In this document: one piece after another, positions 8,277 to 17,538 of the stretch
How positions within the stretch are numbered: position 1 is the stretch's first letter
Layout: each line of letters opens with the position of its first letter
Assembly: GCF_003429665.1 (NCBI RefSeq)
Contig: NZ_QUWK01000006.1
Span: 124,001 to 188,000, forward strand
Direction of reading: 5' to 3'
Length of the DNA: 64,000 nt
From: Sphaerochaeta halotolerans
Lineage (GTDB): Bacteria; Spirochaetota; Spirochaetia; Sphaerochaetales; Sphaerochaetaceae
Notes under the pieces: model-generated
Database searches by the model: none
The model's input: the letters and a program-made list of their open reading frames with translations, nothing else
Told to the model about the DNA's origin: nothing
Translations under genes and position numbers: made by a program

Positions 8277-9756
8277 AATGCAATACCTCCTCATTTTTTA
8301 TATCTTTATGCGTTAATTCTCCTGTTGCTTCTCCATCTTTTAAAACAATAATTCTATCGCATATTGCTATCATTTCTGATAATTCAGATGAAACGAATAA
8401 TACACTATTTCCTTCATCAGCATAATTTCTTAATATCTCTAAAATTTCAGTTTTAGCATGAATGTCAACACCAGAGGTTGGTTCATCAAGAATTATTAGT
8501 TTTGGAGAAGTAGCCAACCATTTAGAAATAACAACTTTTTGTTGATTTCCGCCTGAGAGGAGGGAAGTTTTAATTTTAATTCCATCACTCTTAATATTTA
8601 AATTATCAATTGCTTCATTACTAATTTTTTTAACTTTTTTATTTTTAATAAAACCATATTTTCTTACTTTATCAAGATTAGTAATAATTATATTATCACA
8701 TAACGAATGCATTAATACCAATCCTGATCTTCTTCTATCTTCTGGTATCAAAGCAATTTTATTATTAATGGCTTGTTTTACATTATTAATTTCTTTATTT
8801 TCCATTAATATTGTTCCAGATTTCTTTTTCCTTAAACCAAAAATAGTTTCTAAGATTTCAGTCCTTCCACTGCCCATTAATCCTGCTAATCCAACAATTT
8901 CTGATTGTTTTACGACAAAAGAAACATTTTTGATAATATCATCTATATATAGGTTTTTGACTTCTAAAACATTATGTATTCCAATTTGAGTTTTCCTTTC
9001 TTTCCATTTCATTGACTCCTCATTTTTTTTCCCACCCAACATACTTTCTATAAGCGAATTTAAAGTAAATTCTTGAGTAGGTTTTGAAGCAACTACTTTA
9101 CCACTATAAAGAACAGAAATTTCATCAGCTATTTGAAATATTTCATTCATTCTATGGGATATATATACAATAGAAATTCCTCGTGCTTTTAATTGTTTAA
9201 TTATTTTAAATAATATGGCAATTTCTTTATCAGAAAGTGAAGCTGTAGGTTCATCCATAACTATTACAGAAGTATCATCAGATAAAGCTTTAGCTATTTC
9301 TACTAATTGGCAAGATCCAACTCCTAAATTTTTAATTTTTTCATTTACATCCAGTTCAATTTCTAATTTTTTCATTAATTGAATTGCTCTTTGATTCATC
9401 GTTTTATAATCCAATAGCCCTCCTTTCTTAATTTCTTTATTAAGAAAAATATTGTCAGTTACATCAAGTGTTGGAATTAAACTCAATTCTTGGAAAATCA
9501 GACTAATACCTTCTCTTCGTGCTTCATTATAATTATGAATCACTACCTCTTTACCATTTACTTTACAAGTTCCTGAATCTTTTACATAAACTCCAGTAAG
9601 AATCTTCATCAATGTTGATTTACCAGCACCATTCCCTCCTACTAAAGCGTGGATGGAACCTTTTCTTAACTTGAAGTCTACATCTTTTAATACAGGTACT
9701 CTGCCAAATGATTTGTTAATTGATAATAATTCTATTGCATAATCATTCACTGCCAT
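8248..9756 (-). CDS. Sugar ABC transporter ATP-binding protein, RbsA/XylG type
   Basis: A 502-residue protein with two fused ATPase domains. Domain 1: Walker A GGNGAGKST near residue 40, VGSCQLVEIAKAL as signature, Walker B VIVMDEPTAS. Domain 2: degenerate Walker A GLMGSGRTE, signature LSGGNQQKV, Walker B LIILDEPTSGVD. The normal second-domain Walker A departure and the length fit the carbohydrate CUT2 class. The start at 9756 is chosen because GGAAG precedes it and the product then begins where the family begins; an upstream in-frame ATG at 9822 adds 22 unlike residues. It energises the permease encoded next to it. Confidence 0.9.
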   Translation of the reverse strand: MAVNDYAIELLSINKSFGRVPVLKDVDFKLRKGSIHALVGGNGAGKSTLMKILTGVYVKDSGTCKVNGKEVVIHNYNEARREGISLIFQELSLIPTLDVTDNIFLNKEIKKGGLLDYKTMNQRAIQLMKKLEIELDVNEKIKNLGVGSCQLVEIAKALSDDTSVIVMDEPTASLSDKEIAILFKIIKQLKARGISIVYISHRMNEIFQIADEISVLYSGKVVASKPTQEFTLNSLIESMLGGKKNEESMKWKERKTQIGIHNVLEVKNLYIDDIIKNVSFVVKQSEIVGLAGLMGSGRTEILETIFGLRKKKSGTILMENKEINNVKQAINNKIALIPEDRRRSGLVLMHSLCDNIIITNLDKVRKYGFIKNKKVKKISNEAIDNLNIKSDGIKIKTSLLSGGNQQKVVISKWLATSPKLIILDEPTSGVDIHAKTEILEILRNYADEGNSVLFVSSELSEMIAICDRIIVLKDGEATGELTHKDIKNEEVLHYAIQKEKSN

Positions 9757-10144
9757 ACTTCCTTTTTTTATTAAAAACCTATGATGAATTGTTTTTATAA
9801 TGAACAGCAAATCAGAGTTCAAAATTCAAATTCAATCACTAATATGATGCAAAATGCAGTAGTCTAAATACCATATTTATTAAATTATTCTTCTTTCAGT
9901 AGTTACTTATCATGCTGTGGATTATGATGAAGCAATATCAAATCTCTCCCAAATATCTTCATCATAGACTTCGTTATTATTTTTTATGCAGTAGCCCTCT
10001 ACTAAAGGACAGAAGGCGGAGGGGGACTATCATATCTTAACCATCCAGCCATCTGCCTCTCTGAAAATCACTCCATTAATATATGACCGAGGCTGGCCAT
10101 TTTTTTCAAATGTTATTTTATCAACGCAATACAGATATGATTTT
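9757..10144. other. Gap in the transporter operon with gene debris
   Basis: 388 bases separate the binding-protein gene from the ATPase gene, unusual for such an operon. The part next to the binding-protein gene holds a decayed coding fragment (10037-10142). A second short frame reading EGYCIKNNNEVYDEDIWERF lies near 9935-10010. The rest is AT-rich leader of the ATPase gene. Confidence 0.35.
10037..10142 (-). pseudogene. C-terminal fragment of an unidentified protein
   Basis: Immediately after the binding-protein stop, a minus-strand frame reads SYLYCVDKITFEKNGQPR followed by SYINGVIFREADGWMVKI and a stop. It has no start codon or ribosome site and looks like the tail of an enzyme, perhaps a glycoside hydrolase, but the match is impressionistic. 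It suggests that a gene once stood here and was deleted. Confidence 0.25.
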
Positions 10145-11326
10145 TTAATTTAAAATATCTTGTAACCATTGAGGAGCCTCAATCCCATAGCTTATTTTAT
10201 AAGCTTCCAATAAATTTGATTTAACAACAGGTAAAGCTGGTGGAGTTACATATGTTGATGGTAAATCTTTTCCTAACAATCCATAGGCCGCTAATAAAGC
10301 TTCAGCTTGGCCTTGTTCTGGAGATCTCGGTGCCCCTGAACCACGAATCATACCGTCTTCAGCAATACTTTTTGCAGCGGTATCACCTAAATCGCAGCAA
10401 GTAATAATTAAGTCTTCTTTTCCAAGAGAATTTGCTGCAGCAATTGCTCCTTCAGCAGGAATATCCCAAGTTGCATAAATTCCATCAATATTAGGGAATC
10501 GTGCTAAAATAGCATCAGCAACAGTACCTGTATCATTTGGATTAGTAAAACCCGCTTTAAATACAATTTCAATTTCAGGATAATTATTTTCTATTGTTTC
10601 AATGAAACCGCGGTCTCTTTCATTTGTAACAGGATACACCATGTCATAGAACATCATAGCCACTTCGCCCTTATAACCAATTTCTTTAGCTAAAATATCA
10701 GCACAAGCCTTACCATTGCCATAACTATCTGAACTAGCACATCCTATGTAATCTACACCAGCAGTAAATCCAGCTGCTGTATTTTCCATGAATACAATTT
10801 GGGTATTGGTTCCTACTACTGAAGCTTTTAACGCCGAAGCACAAGCATCTGCATCATATGGCATTACGAATAATATATCTGGATTTAAAGCCATTGTACT
10901 TTCTATTTGAGCGGTTTGTGTTGCAGCATCAAAACTAGCATCTGTAACTGACACTACTTCAATTCCCCAACTATTTAACAATGCCGTCGCAGAAGCAAGT
11001 TTTGTTTGGTTACATGTATCACTTAATGTATGATAACAAAATGCAGCAGTATAATTGCCGTCTTTCAATTTTTGAATATCTTTATCGGACAAAACTAATT
11101 GAGATGGAGAAACAGCCTTAATTCCATCTTCGTTAACACTCAAAGCTTCTTGCGGATTCAAATCCAATTCAGGATAAAATATTGGAGTAGCAACCTCTTT
11201 TGTTGTTTCAGTGGTAGTCCCCACCGAACTCGATTCACTTTTTTTATTATTGTCTTTTGAACAACCCATAAATACTGCTAGAACCAAAATCAAACAAATA
11301 ATTACACCTAATTTCACTTCTTTCAT
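10145..11326 (-). CDS. Sugar ABC transporter substrate-binding lipoprotein
   Basis: A 393-residue periplasmic binding protein of the ribose/galactose class (Peripla_BP_4). A lipoprotein signal peptide ends in the lipobox VFMGC near residue 22, followed by a Lys/Ser-rich linker. The body has DKDIQKLKDGNYTAAFCYHT at the first strand, PDILFVMPYDADACASALKA, and DGIYATWDIPAEGAIAAANSLG, typical of the class. It captures a sugar for the RbsA/RbsC-type pair encoded downstream. Codon use is as AT-rich as the rest of the island. The specific sugar is unknown; the alcohol dehydrogenase and isomerase neighbours point to a polyol or pentose. Confidence 0.87.
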   Translation of the reverse strand: MKEVKLGVIICLILVLAVFMGCSKDNNKKSESSSVGTTTETTKEVATPIFYPELDLNPQEALSVNEDGIKAVSPSQLVLSDKDIQKLKDGNYTAAFCYHTLSDTCNQTKLASATALLNSWGIEVVSVTDASFDAATQTAQIESTMALNPDILFVMPYDADACASALKASVVGTNTQIVFMENTAAGFTAGVDYIGCASSDSYGNGKACADILAKEIGYKGEVAMMFYDMVYPVTNERDRGFIETIENNYPEIEIVFKAGFTNPNDTGTVADAILARFPNIDGIYATWDIPAEGAIAAANSLGKEDLIITCCDLGDTAAKSIAEDGMIRGSGAPRSPEQGQAEALLAAYGLLGKDLPSTYVTPPALPVVKSNLLEAYKISYGIEAPQWLQDILN

Positions 11327-11347
11327 TTTTTCCCTCTTTTTATTTTT

Positions 11348-12376
11348 TTAATCCCAAGTGAATACTACTTTTTGTGTTTTCCCTGAATCAAATAAGGGGA
11401 AAGCCTTTTCTGCTTCAGATATTGAAAAAGTATCACTTGAAATTTTATTTAGTTGAATGTTGTGATTAACTATGAAATTCGCTATTTCTTCCCAATCACT
11501 TCTATTGAAATACCAACAACCCATGAGAGTGTTTAAAGTTCTTATAAATTGATTGCTAGGATCTATTTGTGCCTTATTTGATTCTGCTATTAAGGCAACA
11601 GAACCTCTTTTCTTGATAGCATTGAGTGCTATATTTAAAGGTGTACTCCCACCAGCAGTAACTATTGCTCCATCGCAACCCGTGTTATGGGTAATTCCTT
11701 TTATTTTAACAAGTACATCTTCCTCTTTTGGATTGATTAAATAATCTGCCCCTAATTCTTTAGCTAATTCCAACCTTTTATTATCTAAGTCAATAGCAAT
11801 TACTTTCGCTCCAAAACCTTTTGCCATTAAAATACCACCACTTCCCATAGGGCCACAACCGATGATAACTGCTGTTTGTGTTCCATTTAAATTTAATCTT
11901 TTACATGCAGTATATAATGTACCGCCAACATCTGTAGATAAAGCTCCAGTGATAAAATCCATTTTCTCTGGTAGAAGAAGACAATTCTCTTCTGGAATTG
12001 TCATATAATCGGCATGTGCTCCATTTTTTTGAAATCCAATACATTGAAAATCTTTACAAAGCATTACATCACCTCTAAGACAATCCGGACAAATTCCACA
12101 GCCTAATCCTAAATAAATAGCAACACGGTCTCCTTTTTTAACTTTTGTAACGCCTTCACCCAATTTTTCAACAACCCCACAAGGTTCGTGTCCTGGTGTA
12201 ATATTCGCTTCTTCTTCAGTCTCATCGAAAAGTACCTTGCCATGATATCGGTGTAAATCACTTCTACAAAGGGCAGAAGCTTTCATTTTTATTAAAACTT
12301 CTCCTTTAGCAGGAATCGGAATTGGTTCTTCAACTACTTTTATGGTTTCTTTACTAGGTAATTTAACAGCTAGCAT
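11348..12376 (-). CDS. Zinc-dependent alcohol/polyol dehydrogenase
   Basis: A 342-residue medium-chain dehydrogenase. Seen: ALCRSDLHRYHG with the catalytic-zinc Cys, ITPGHEPCGVVEKLG with zinc His/Glu, the structural-zinc loop CGICPDCLRGDVMLC with four Cys, and the cofactor motif IIGCGPMGSGG followed by VIAIDLD, whose acidic residue favours NAD. The start at 12376 follows AAGGAG by 6 nt; an upstream in-frame ATG adds 39 residues that do not fit the family. It is the first gene of the AT-rich operon and lies divergent from lacI. Likely role: oxidising the imported polyol or sugar. Confidence 0.9.
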   Translation of the reverse strand: MLAVKLPSKETIKVVEEPIPIPAKGEVLIKMKASALCRSDLHRYHGKVLFDETEEEANITPGHEPCGVVEKLGEGVTKVKKGDRVAIYLGLGCGICPDCLRGDVMLCKDFQCIGFQKNGAHADYMTIPEENCLLLPEKMDFITGALSTDVGGTLYTACKRLNLNGTQTAVIIGCGPMGSGGILMAKGFGAKVIAIDLDNKRLELAKELGADYLINPKEEDVLVKIKGITHNTGCDGAIVTAGGSTPLNIALNAIKKRGSVALIAESNKAQIDPSNQFIRTLNTLMGCWYFNRSDWEEIANFIVNHNIQLNKISSDTFSISEAEKAFPLFDSGKTQKVVFTWD

Positions 12377-12517
12377 AATTTTCTCCTTTGCGATTATATT
12401 GGTTTCTTTAAGTATAAATCTTTCAGAAAATAAGTCAACTTTTTTTTGTAATATTTGGCATTTATAAGAATTTAATTGATTTTGAGGTGTCATTGCTGTA
12501 TTTTTGATACAATTATC

Positions 12518-12529
12518 GTAAAATTTTAC
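12518..12529. promoter_or_regulatory. Candidate LacI-family operator
   Basis: GTAAAATTTTAC is a perfect 12-bp palindrome between the divergent alcohol dehydrogenase and lacI genes. The position suits control of both directions by the LacI-type protein. No second half-site pattern confirms it. Confidence 0.35.
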
Positions 12530-12571
12530 ATATTTACATATTTATTCAAAGATTTACTTGTTTCTTGAAAA
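12523..12571 (+). repeat. lacI upstream region shared with 5336-5381
   Basis: This is the right-hand copy of the short direct repeat described at 5336-5381. It contains ATTTTACATATT and GATTTACTTGTTTCTTGAAAA and lies next to the GC shift from the AT-rich island to lacI. Confidence 0.4.
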
Positions 12572-12605
12572 AAGGAGTCCTATAGTATCTATGGAGGATC
12601 TACAA

Positions 12606-13625
12606 ATGGCAGGTTCACAGAAAAAAATTACCTACTCAGCAATCGCAGAACGCTCTGGCATTTCCATTGCCACCATCAGCCGTGTCATAAATAACAGCTC
12701 AAATGTAAAAGATGATACGCGAAAGAAAGTTATCGAAGCAATGAAATCACTTGGCTATGATACTTCCACACTGGAAGCCAACACATCAAAGACCAACGAT
12801 TTGATTATTTTCAATATTCCAAGCCTAGACAATCCATTTTACAGCTTAATCATACAAGGGGCGAAGGCTGCAGCACAGCGAAACGGATACAACATGCTGA
12901 TCAATGAGGACCCCATCGACGACCGGTCATTCGATTCCTTCACTGCACTACTGAAAAAAACGAATGCTGCTGGTTTGATCACCACAAACTGCATTGCGCG
13001 CTCTACACTGCTTCGCCTTAACGCCATTCTCCCACTTGTTCAATGTTGTGAGTGTATTGACGGGCTCAACATCCCCTTTGTCACGATTGATGATGTCTCT
13101 GCTGCAAGAAATGCTGTGGAATATCTCATCTCATTGGGGAAAAAGCGGATTGCCTTCATCAATGGTCCTATTGAGTACAAATACTCACAAGACCGCCTCA
13201 AGGGATATCTGCAGGCGTTGGAGCAGGCAAAACTGGAGAAGGATCCCGACATCATCATCCAGTTGCAGGAAATTGATTATGACATGGCTGTCTCTGCAGC
13301 GACACAACTACTGAACAGTGCACAGCGTCCGGATGCTTTTTTCGCCTCCAGTGACGTCTATGCAGCTGCCGCCATCAAGGCTTCCAGGCGGGCGTCCCTG
13401 CGTGTACCAGAGGACATTGCCATCGTGGGGTTCGACAATATCGGGCTTTCTTCTCTGTGCACACCGTCCATTACCACGGTCAACCAGCCCAAATTTCAGT
13501 TGGGTCTCCTCAGCTGTGAAATGTTGATCAAGCGCATCAATGCTGAACAGATTCCTATTCAGAGCATGTATATGGATACCGAACTCATTGTTCGTGAGAC
13601 CACACAGAAATCACTTAGGTCCTGA
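12606..13625 (+). CDS. LacI-family transcriptional regulator
   Basis: A 339-residue repressor-type protein. The N-terminal helix-turn-helix reads ITYSAIAERSGISIATISRV followed by INNSSNVKDDTRKKV, with the LacI hinge after it. The periplasmic-binding-like effector domain follows (NDLIIFNIPSLDNPFYSLII, GKKRIAFINGPIEY, DAFFASSDVYAAAAIKA, IVGFDNIGLSSLCTPSITTV). The ATG at 12606 is preferred because GGAGG lies 8 nt before it; two upstream in-frame ATGs are less well placed. It is divergent from the AT-rich sugar operon, its probable target, but has near-average GC, unlike that operon. The last 60 bases of the gene are duplicated at 19541. Confidence 0.9.
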   Translation: MAGSQKKITYSAIAERSGISIATISRVINNSSNVKDDTRKKVIEAMKSLGYDTSTLEANTSKTNDLIIFNIPSLDNPFYSLIIQGAKAAAQRNGYNMLINEDPIDDRSFDSFTALLKKTNAAGLITTNCIARSTLLRLNAILPLVQCCECIDGLNIPFVTIDDVSAARNAVEYLISLGKKRIAFINGPIEYKYSQDRLKGYLQALEQAKLEKDPDIIIQLQEIDYDMAVSAATQLLNSAQRPDAFFASSDVYAAAAIKASRRASLRVPEDIAIVGFDNIGLSSLCTPSITTVNQPKFQLGLLSCEMLIKRINAEQIPIQSMYMDTELIVRETTQKSLRS

Positions 13626-13747
13626 TCAACTGCACAGGGAGTACGCCTGTACAGGAAATTTCTCCCTTCAAGAGTCTTGCAAGGGCTTTGAGCACCTCAC
13701 GGCTGTAGGCATACACAGCAATGCTCCTAATGCTTGTATCCAGTTGA
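13566..13747 (+). repeat. 182-bp direct repeat, copy A1 (lacI end plus GH3 gene remnant)
   Basis: Matches 19541-19722 at 175 of 182 positions, all seven differences being transitions. The first 60 bases are the true lacI 3' end. The remainder, read on the minus strand, encodes the last ~40 residues of the GH3 enzyme (STGVLPVQL-type tail ending LIRT and stop) whose full gene ends in the other copy. It marks the left edge of the 13.7-19.5 kb insertion. Confidence 0.85.
13626..13747 (-). pseudogene. 3' remnant of the GH3 glycosidase gene
   Basis: About 40 codons on the minus strand read LDTSIRSIAVYAYSREVLKA, then ALARLLKGEISCTGVLPVQL and IRT, ending in a stop. They differ from the intact GH3 gene (19590-21137) at only a few residues. 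No 5' part is present. The remnant shows that lacI and the GH3 gene were once directly convergent. Confidence 0.8.
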
Positions 13748-13807
13748 AAAGATCGGTTTTCCCAAAATCGATTGTTCTGTCATAGAGGGAATGAAATATC
13801 TTTTTAT

Positions 13808-14002
13808 TAATCGGGGGGCAATCGTAGTAAAATACACGATACAATTGACGGGTGAGAATCCCATCTCGAGTGTTGATATGTGCACGGCAATAGGCTCTTA
13901 ATTCATAGGCTCGATCTATTGGGGCTTAGGCCTCCAAAGCAGTTCTGCCCGTTTTCGACACAATCCACCATCAACCAATATTGCCGTCTTAGCCATCCAT
14001 CC
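13808..14002 (+). repeat. Direct repeat, copy B1
   Basis: Matches 19306-19486 with a handful of substitutions, plus a 15-bp tandem duplication (TTAATTCATAGGCTC) found only here. The order A1-B1 here and B2-A2 at the other end, all in one orientation, frames the transporter insertion. I do not recognise the family; it may be the end of an insertion sequence. Confidence 0.8.
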
Positions 14003-14271
14003 TCAGATAATAAGTCCAAAGAAAAGCTCCCAGTCTTGGAACTTCCCTTATCATGGGAGACTTACTACTGGGAGCAGGTCAATCAATATCCTACACTTAA
14101 TATTATGTGATCTCATTGCTTTGTCAACCTTACATTGTAGGCTTTGCAAGAAAGATCTCATTGGGAAGTGATAATGTCTTGAGGTAACGGAAGGGATTTT
14201 GTCACATGGGCACAGGAAGGGGATTTCTTGCCTGTCTTTGTGGTATAGTCCAGGCTACAAGAAAACAAGAG

Positions 14272-14313
14272 GGATTGGTTCTTCTGTTTTAGACGACTAG
14301 TGAACCAATCCCC
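14272..14313. repeat. Inverted repeat before the transposase remnant
   Basis: GGGATTGGTTC and GAACCAATCCCC flank about 20 bases. It sits just upstream of the ISNCY-type transposase fragment and could be an element end or a terminator-like hairpin. Confidence 0.45.
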
Positions 14314-14336
14314 ACCCAATTACAGGTGGTTACAGT

Positions 14337-14660
14337 ATGGTATGGGATGCTGATGCAAGGCAAGTGGTACAGGAAGCGGTAGAAGGCAAGATCAACAGGT
14401 TCAGGGCCTCGGTGAGACTCAATGTGTCGCTCAGGACCGTGCAGAGGAAAATGAAGGAATACCGTGAACGGGGCGAGGAATGCTTCGAGCATGGCAACAA
14501 GGGGAAGGCCCCGTCCAACAAGGTCGACCTAGATGCGATCATCGCGTTCATAGAGGAGCACGACCTCTCAGGATACAACTTCACTGAACTGGCCAGGCTC
14601 CTGGATGAATACCAGGGCATTTCCATATCCTCTTCCTGCCTGAGCAAGATACAGGCAATC
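14337..14660 (+). pseudogene. N-terminal fragment of an ISNCY/IS1202-type transposase
   Basis: About 108 residues of a transposase N-terminal domain: a helix-turn-helix RASVRLNVSLRTVQRKMKEY, then a HGNKGKAPSNK linker and a second winged segment ending in ISSSCLSKI. This is the pattern of ISNCY-family transposases, which are normally over 400 residues with a DDE catalytic core. Here the core is missing; the frame runs on for 30 unrelated residues into the tail of the ABC ATPase gene and stops at 14753. It is a truncated relic at the left end of the inserted transporter operon. Confidence 0.6.
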
Positions 14661-14717
14661 GGAAAGTACTCCACATATATGGAGGCCTTTCATACAATCA
14701 TGAAGATACTCCCATGG

Positions 14718-15788
14718 TTATGTCAGAATCTTGGTATGGAAATCGTCTCCTGAATCCTTGAAAACCATAAATTCATCGATACGGAGGTTAAAGGTTTCGC
14801 CCTCCTTGCACGTATCGAAGCTTTTCGGTTCAGCAATAACTCTAATCAATTCGCCACCGATATCTATTCTACAATCATTTACATCGCCGAGATAGAACTT
14901 ACTGACCAAGGTACCGGTCAGATCTCCCTTCATGGAAACAAATCGAATATTTTCCGGTCGTATCCCCACCACCACATCGCCGATTAGGTCTCCGCCATAT
15001 GGTATCTGTTGATTGGAATGCTTGAACGTTAGTTTCTGATTCTTGCTTTCAGCTGGCAGAAAATTGATTTTTCCAACGAAATCAGCGACAAATTGGTTTT
15101 CCGGGTGCCGGTAGATATCCGTTGGGGTCCCCACCTGCTGGATGCAACCCTTGTTGATGACGATGACTTGGTCGCTCATGGTCATGGCTTCCAATTGGTC
15201 ATGGGTGACGTATACCACAGTAATGCCCAACTGCTTTTGGATTTCCTTGATCTCAAACCGCATGGAATCCCTGAGTTTTGCATCAAGATTCGACAGTGGT
15301 TCGTCAAGCAAGAGCAACTTTGGTTTGGCAACCAAGGCACGCGCAAGTGCTACCCGTTGCTGCTGGCCTCCAGAAAGTTGGCTGGGGACCCGCTGGGTGT
15401 ACTGGGAAAGGTGGACTATTTCCAAGATTTCATCGACCAGCTTCTTTATTTCTTGTTTCCCCATTTTTTTCATCTTCAAAGGGTACGCAACATTCTCAAA
15501 GACGGTCATATGGGGCCATACCGCATATGATTGAAAAACCATACCAATATCGCGTCGCTCCGGGGGAACAAAATTTTTTTCAGAGCTTACTTCTTGGTCG
15601 CCGATGTAGATTTCACCCATTGTCGGTTTCTCAAATCCTGCAAGCATTCTCAGCATCGTGGTCTTCCCACAACCGGATGGACCAAGGAGCGTGATGAAAC
15701 TTCCGTCAACAAATTCTGCATCAAAGTGAGAGAGTACTACCACATCTCCAAACGCTTTCGTTACATCCTTAATTAAGATTCTAGACAT
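14718..15788 (-). CDS. ABC transporter ATP-binding protein, Fe3+/spermidine class
   Basis: A 356-residue ATPase of the FbpC/PotA/CysA class. Walker A LLGPSGCGKTT near residue 35, Q-loop MVFQSYAVWPHM, signature LSGGQQQRVALARAL, Walker B LLLLDEPLSNLDA, and switch His VYVTHDQLEAM are all present. The last 110 residues form a TOBE-like regulatory domain (VGIRPENIRFV). It is the last gene of a three-gene operon, 12 nt after the fused permease gene. The cargo could be ferric iron, thiamine, a phosphonate or a polyamine; sequence alone does not decide. Confidence 0.9.
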   Translation of the reverse strand: MSRILIKDVTKAFGDVVVLSHFDAEFVDGSFITLLGPSGCGKTTMLRMLAGFEKPTMGEIYIGDQEVSSEKNFVPPERRDIGMVFQSYAVWPHMTVFENVAYPLKMKKMGKQEIKKLVDEILEIVHLSQYTQRVPSQLSGGQQQRVALARALVAKPKLLLLDEPLSNLDAKLRDSMRFEIKEIQKQLGITVVYVTHDQLEAMTMSDQVIVINKGCIQQVGTPTDIYRHPENQFVADFVGKINFLPAESKNQKLTFKHSNQQIPYGGDLIGDVVVGIRPENIRFVSMKGDLTGTLVSKFYLGDVNDCRIDIGGELIRVIAEPKSFDTCKEGETFNLRIDEFMVFKDSGDDFHTKILT

Positions 15789-15800
15789 TCTGTACCTCTC

Positions 15801-17516
15801 TTATATGGAGAATTCACCGCCGGTGAGTTTATTCAAAAGCCAGTTGATTCCAAACACAATGAACAAAATTGCCGTTGCCAAAGCGGACGCAGTTTGCTGG
15901 TTGTGATAGGTCTGGTAGGTATATAGCTCATAACCGAGAGTTTTCGTGTTGGTCGAATAGAGTAGCGTCGACATAGTCAATTCATAGAAGCAAGGCATAA
16001 AAATCAGGAACCATCCAGCGACCAATGCTGGAGCAATCAAGGGGAGGGTGACGTTTTTCATGCTTTTCAACCAAGATGCCCCTGATATCTGGGATGCTTC
16101 CTCCAGGGAAGGGCTTATCTGAGACAAGGCACTGACCACGGTACGCATTCCCATCATCATATATTTGATCATATAGGCGATGATCATGATGGTAAGGGTA
16201 TTGTAGATGTTTATACCGAATTTGCCGGACATCGACATGATCAAGGCGAGAGCGATGACCACGCTTGGAGTCCCGCTTCCGACAGTGATCATGAAATCAG
16301 GAATCTTTTTCCCTTTCACATCGGTCCGAACCAACAGGTATGCCATCATGGAAGACACCAACAACCCGAGCGTGGCAGCCGTCACTGCGCTGACTAAACT
16401 GTTTCTTGCTGAACTGAGGATGGATTTTCGGGTAAATATCCGTTCCCAGTAGCGGAAGGTGATGTTTTCCAGTGAGAAAATGGAATTCCCAAGATTCACG
16501 GTAATACTGGAAAGCGCTACAGTGACAAATGGGATGATGACTACTACCAATGCGAAGAGGGTGACGGCCACCGTCAAAGGAAGTCTCCATCGGCCAAGAT
16601 CAACGATGTTCGGTCTGGTGGATTTCCCGGAGACGGTAATATACTGTCGTTTGCCGAGGGTAAACGTGGAGAGATAGAGGACAATATTGGCTACCAACAT
16701 CAAGAAGACAGCAAGGGTGGTGGCATCCGTGAGCCCCTCCTGGCTGCCAATATAGACGAAGTCAATGATGCGTGTGGTAACGGTATGGATTTGTCCTGGT
16801 ACCCCGATGATGGAGGGAATGCCATACGCGGATCCTGCAGCTATGAACACCAACAACGCAGCGGCGACAATGGACGGTAGCATCATAGGAAGGGTTATGG
16901 TCCGCAATGTTGTCCAAGAGTTGGCACCGGAAATGCGGGAAGCCTCCTCCAAGGATGGATCCATCTTTTCCATAGCCCTGCTGATGGTGATGAACGCATA
17001 CGGATAATAGAAAGTGGTCAGGACCCAGATCAAACCTCCCATCGAATAAATATTGAAGGGAGCCTGGCTGAGATGAAACAGTTTCTGAAGCGCCATATTC
17101 ATGGGCCCTACGGTAGGATTGAGCAATCTCATCCAAGCCATAGCTCCAACATAGGGTGGCACCATGTAGGTGACAACAAACAAGGTCCTGAAAAATTTTT
17201 TCCCATACAGATTGGTACGACCAACCAGCCATGCAAGGGGAAAGGCAATCAAGACTCCGAATATCATGGAGAATGTCGCCGAAACAATCGTATTCACCAA
17301 AGCCGACCAGTTGAGTGGATAGGTGTAGACTCGCTTGAATGCCTGGAGGGAAAATTTTCCTTCAGAGAAGAATGCACGGTAGACCAGATAAATAAGAGGA
17401 AGAACCTGAAAAATGAGCAGGAATCCTACAATGACAATGATGATGAGCCATTTTGGGTCAAAATACCATTTCTGGCCTTCTCTTAGAAGAGGTGGCCGTA
17501 GTTTGAGTACTTGCAT
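15801..17516 (-). CDS. Fused ABC transporter permease, FbpB/ThiP-like
   Basis: A 571-residue inner membrane protein made of two binding-protein-dependent permease domains. Each has an EAA loop that contacts the ATPase: EEASRISGANSWTTLRTITLP near residue 200 (first half) and EEASQISGASWLKSMKNVTLP near 475 (second half). Twelve or so hydrophobic segments are visible. The fused two-domain form is usual for ferric iron, thiamine and related importers. The start at 17516 follows AAAGGAG by 8 nt. A strong hairpin precedes the gene, after the binding-protein gene. Confidence 0.9.
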   Translation of the reverse strand: MQVLKLRPPLLREGQKWYFDPKWLIIIVIVGFLLIFQVLPLIYLVYRAFFSEGKFSLQAFKRVYTYPLNWSALVNTIVSATFSMIFGVLIAFPLAWLVGRTNLYGKKFFRTLFVVTYMVPPYVGAMAWMRLLNPTVGPMNMALQKLFHLSQAPFNIYSMGGLIWVLTTFYYPYAFITISRAMEKMDPSLEEASRISGANSWTTLRTITLPMMLPSIVAAALLVFIAAGSAYGIPSIIGVPGQIHTVTTRIIDFVYIGSQEGLTDATTLAVFLMLVANIVLYLSTFTLGKRQYITVSGKSTRPNIVDLGRWRLPLTVAVTLFALVVVIIPFVTVALSSITVNLGNSIFSLENITFRYWERIFTRKSILSSARNSLVSAVTAATLGLLVSSMMAYLLVRTDVKGKKIPDFMITVGSGTPSVVIALALIMSMSGKFGINIYNTLTIMIIAYMIKYMMMGMRTVVSALSQISPSLEEASQISGASWLKSMKNVTLPLIAPALVAGWFLIFMPCFYELTMSTLLYSTNTKTLGYELYTYQTYHNQQTASALATAILFIVFGINWLLNKLTGGEFSI

Positions 17517-17538
17517 TATAAACACTCCTTTGAATTAG

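Larger units (their letters stand above)
13748..14336. other. Non-coding insertion-edge DNA with repeat B1
   Basis: No gene is supported here. The stretch holds the 195-bp repeat B1 (13808-14002), then about 270 bases of unrecognised sequence, and finally an inverted repeat before the transposase remnant. It is probably mobile-element debris. Confidence 0.5.

Noticed and set aside
13880-14110. Small plus-strand frame in repeat B1
   Set aside because: The corresponding frame in copy B2 differs by an indel and runs differently, so it is not under coding constraint.
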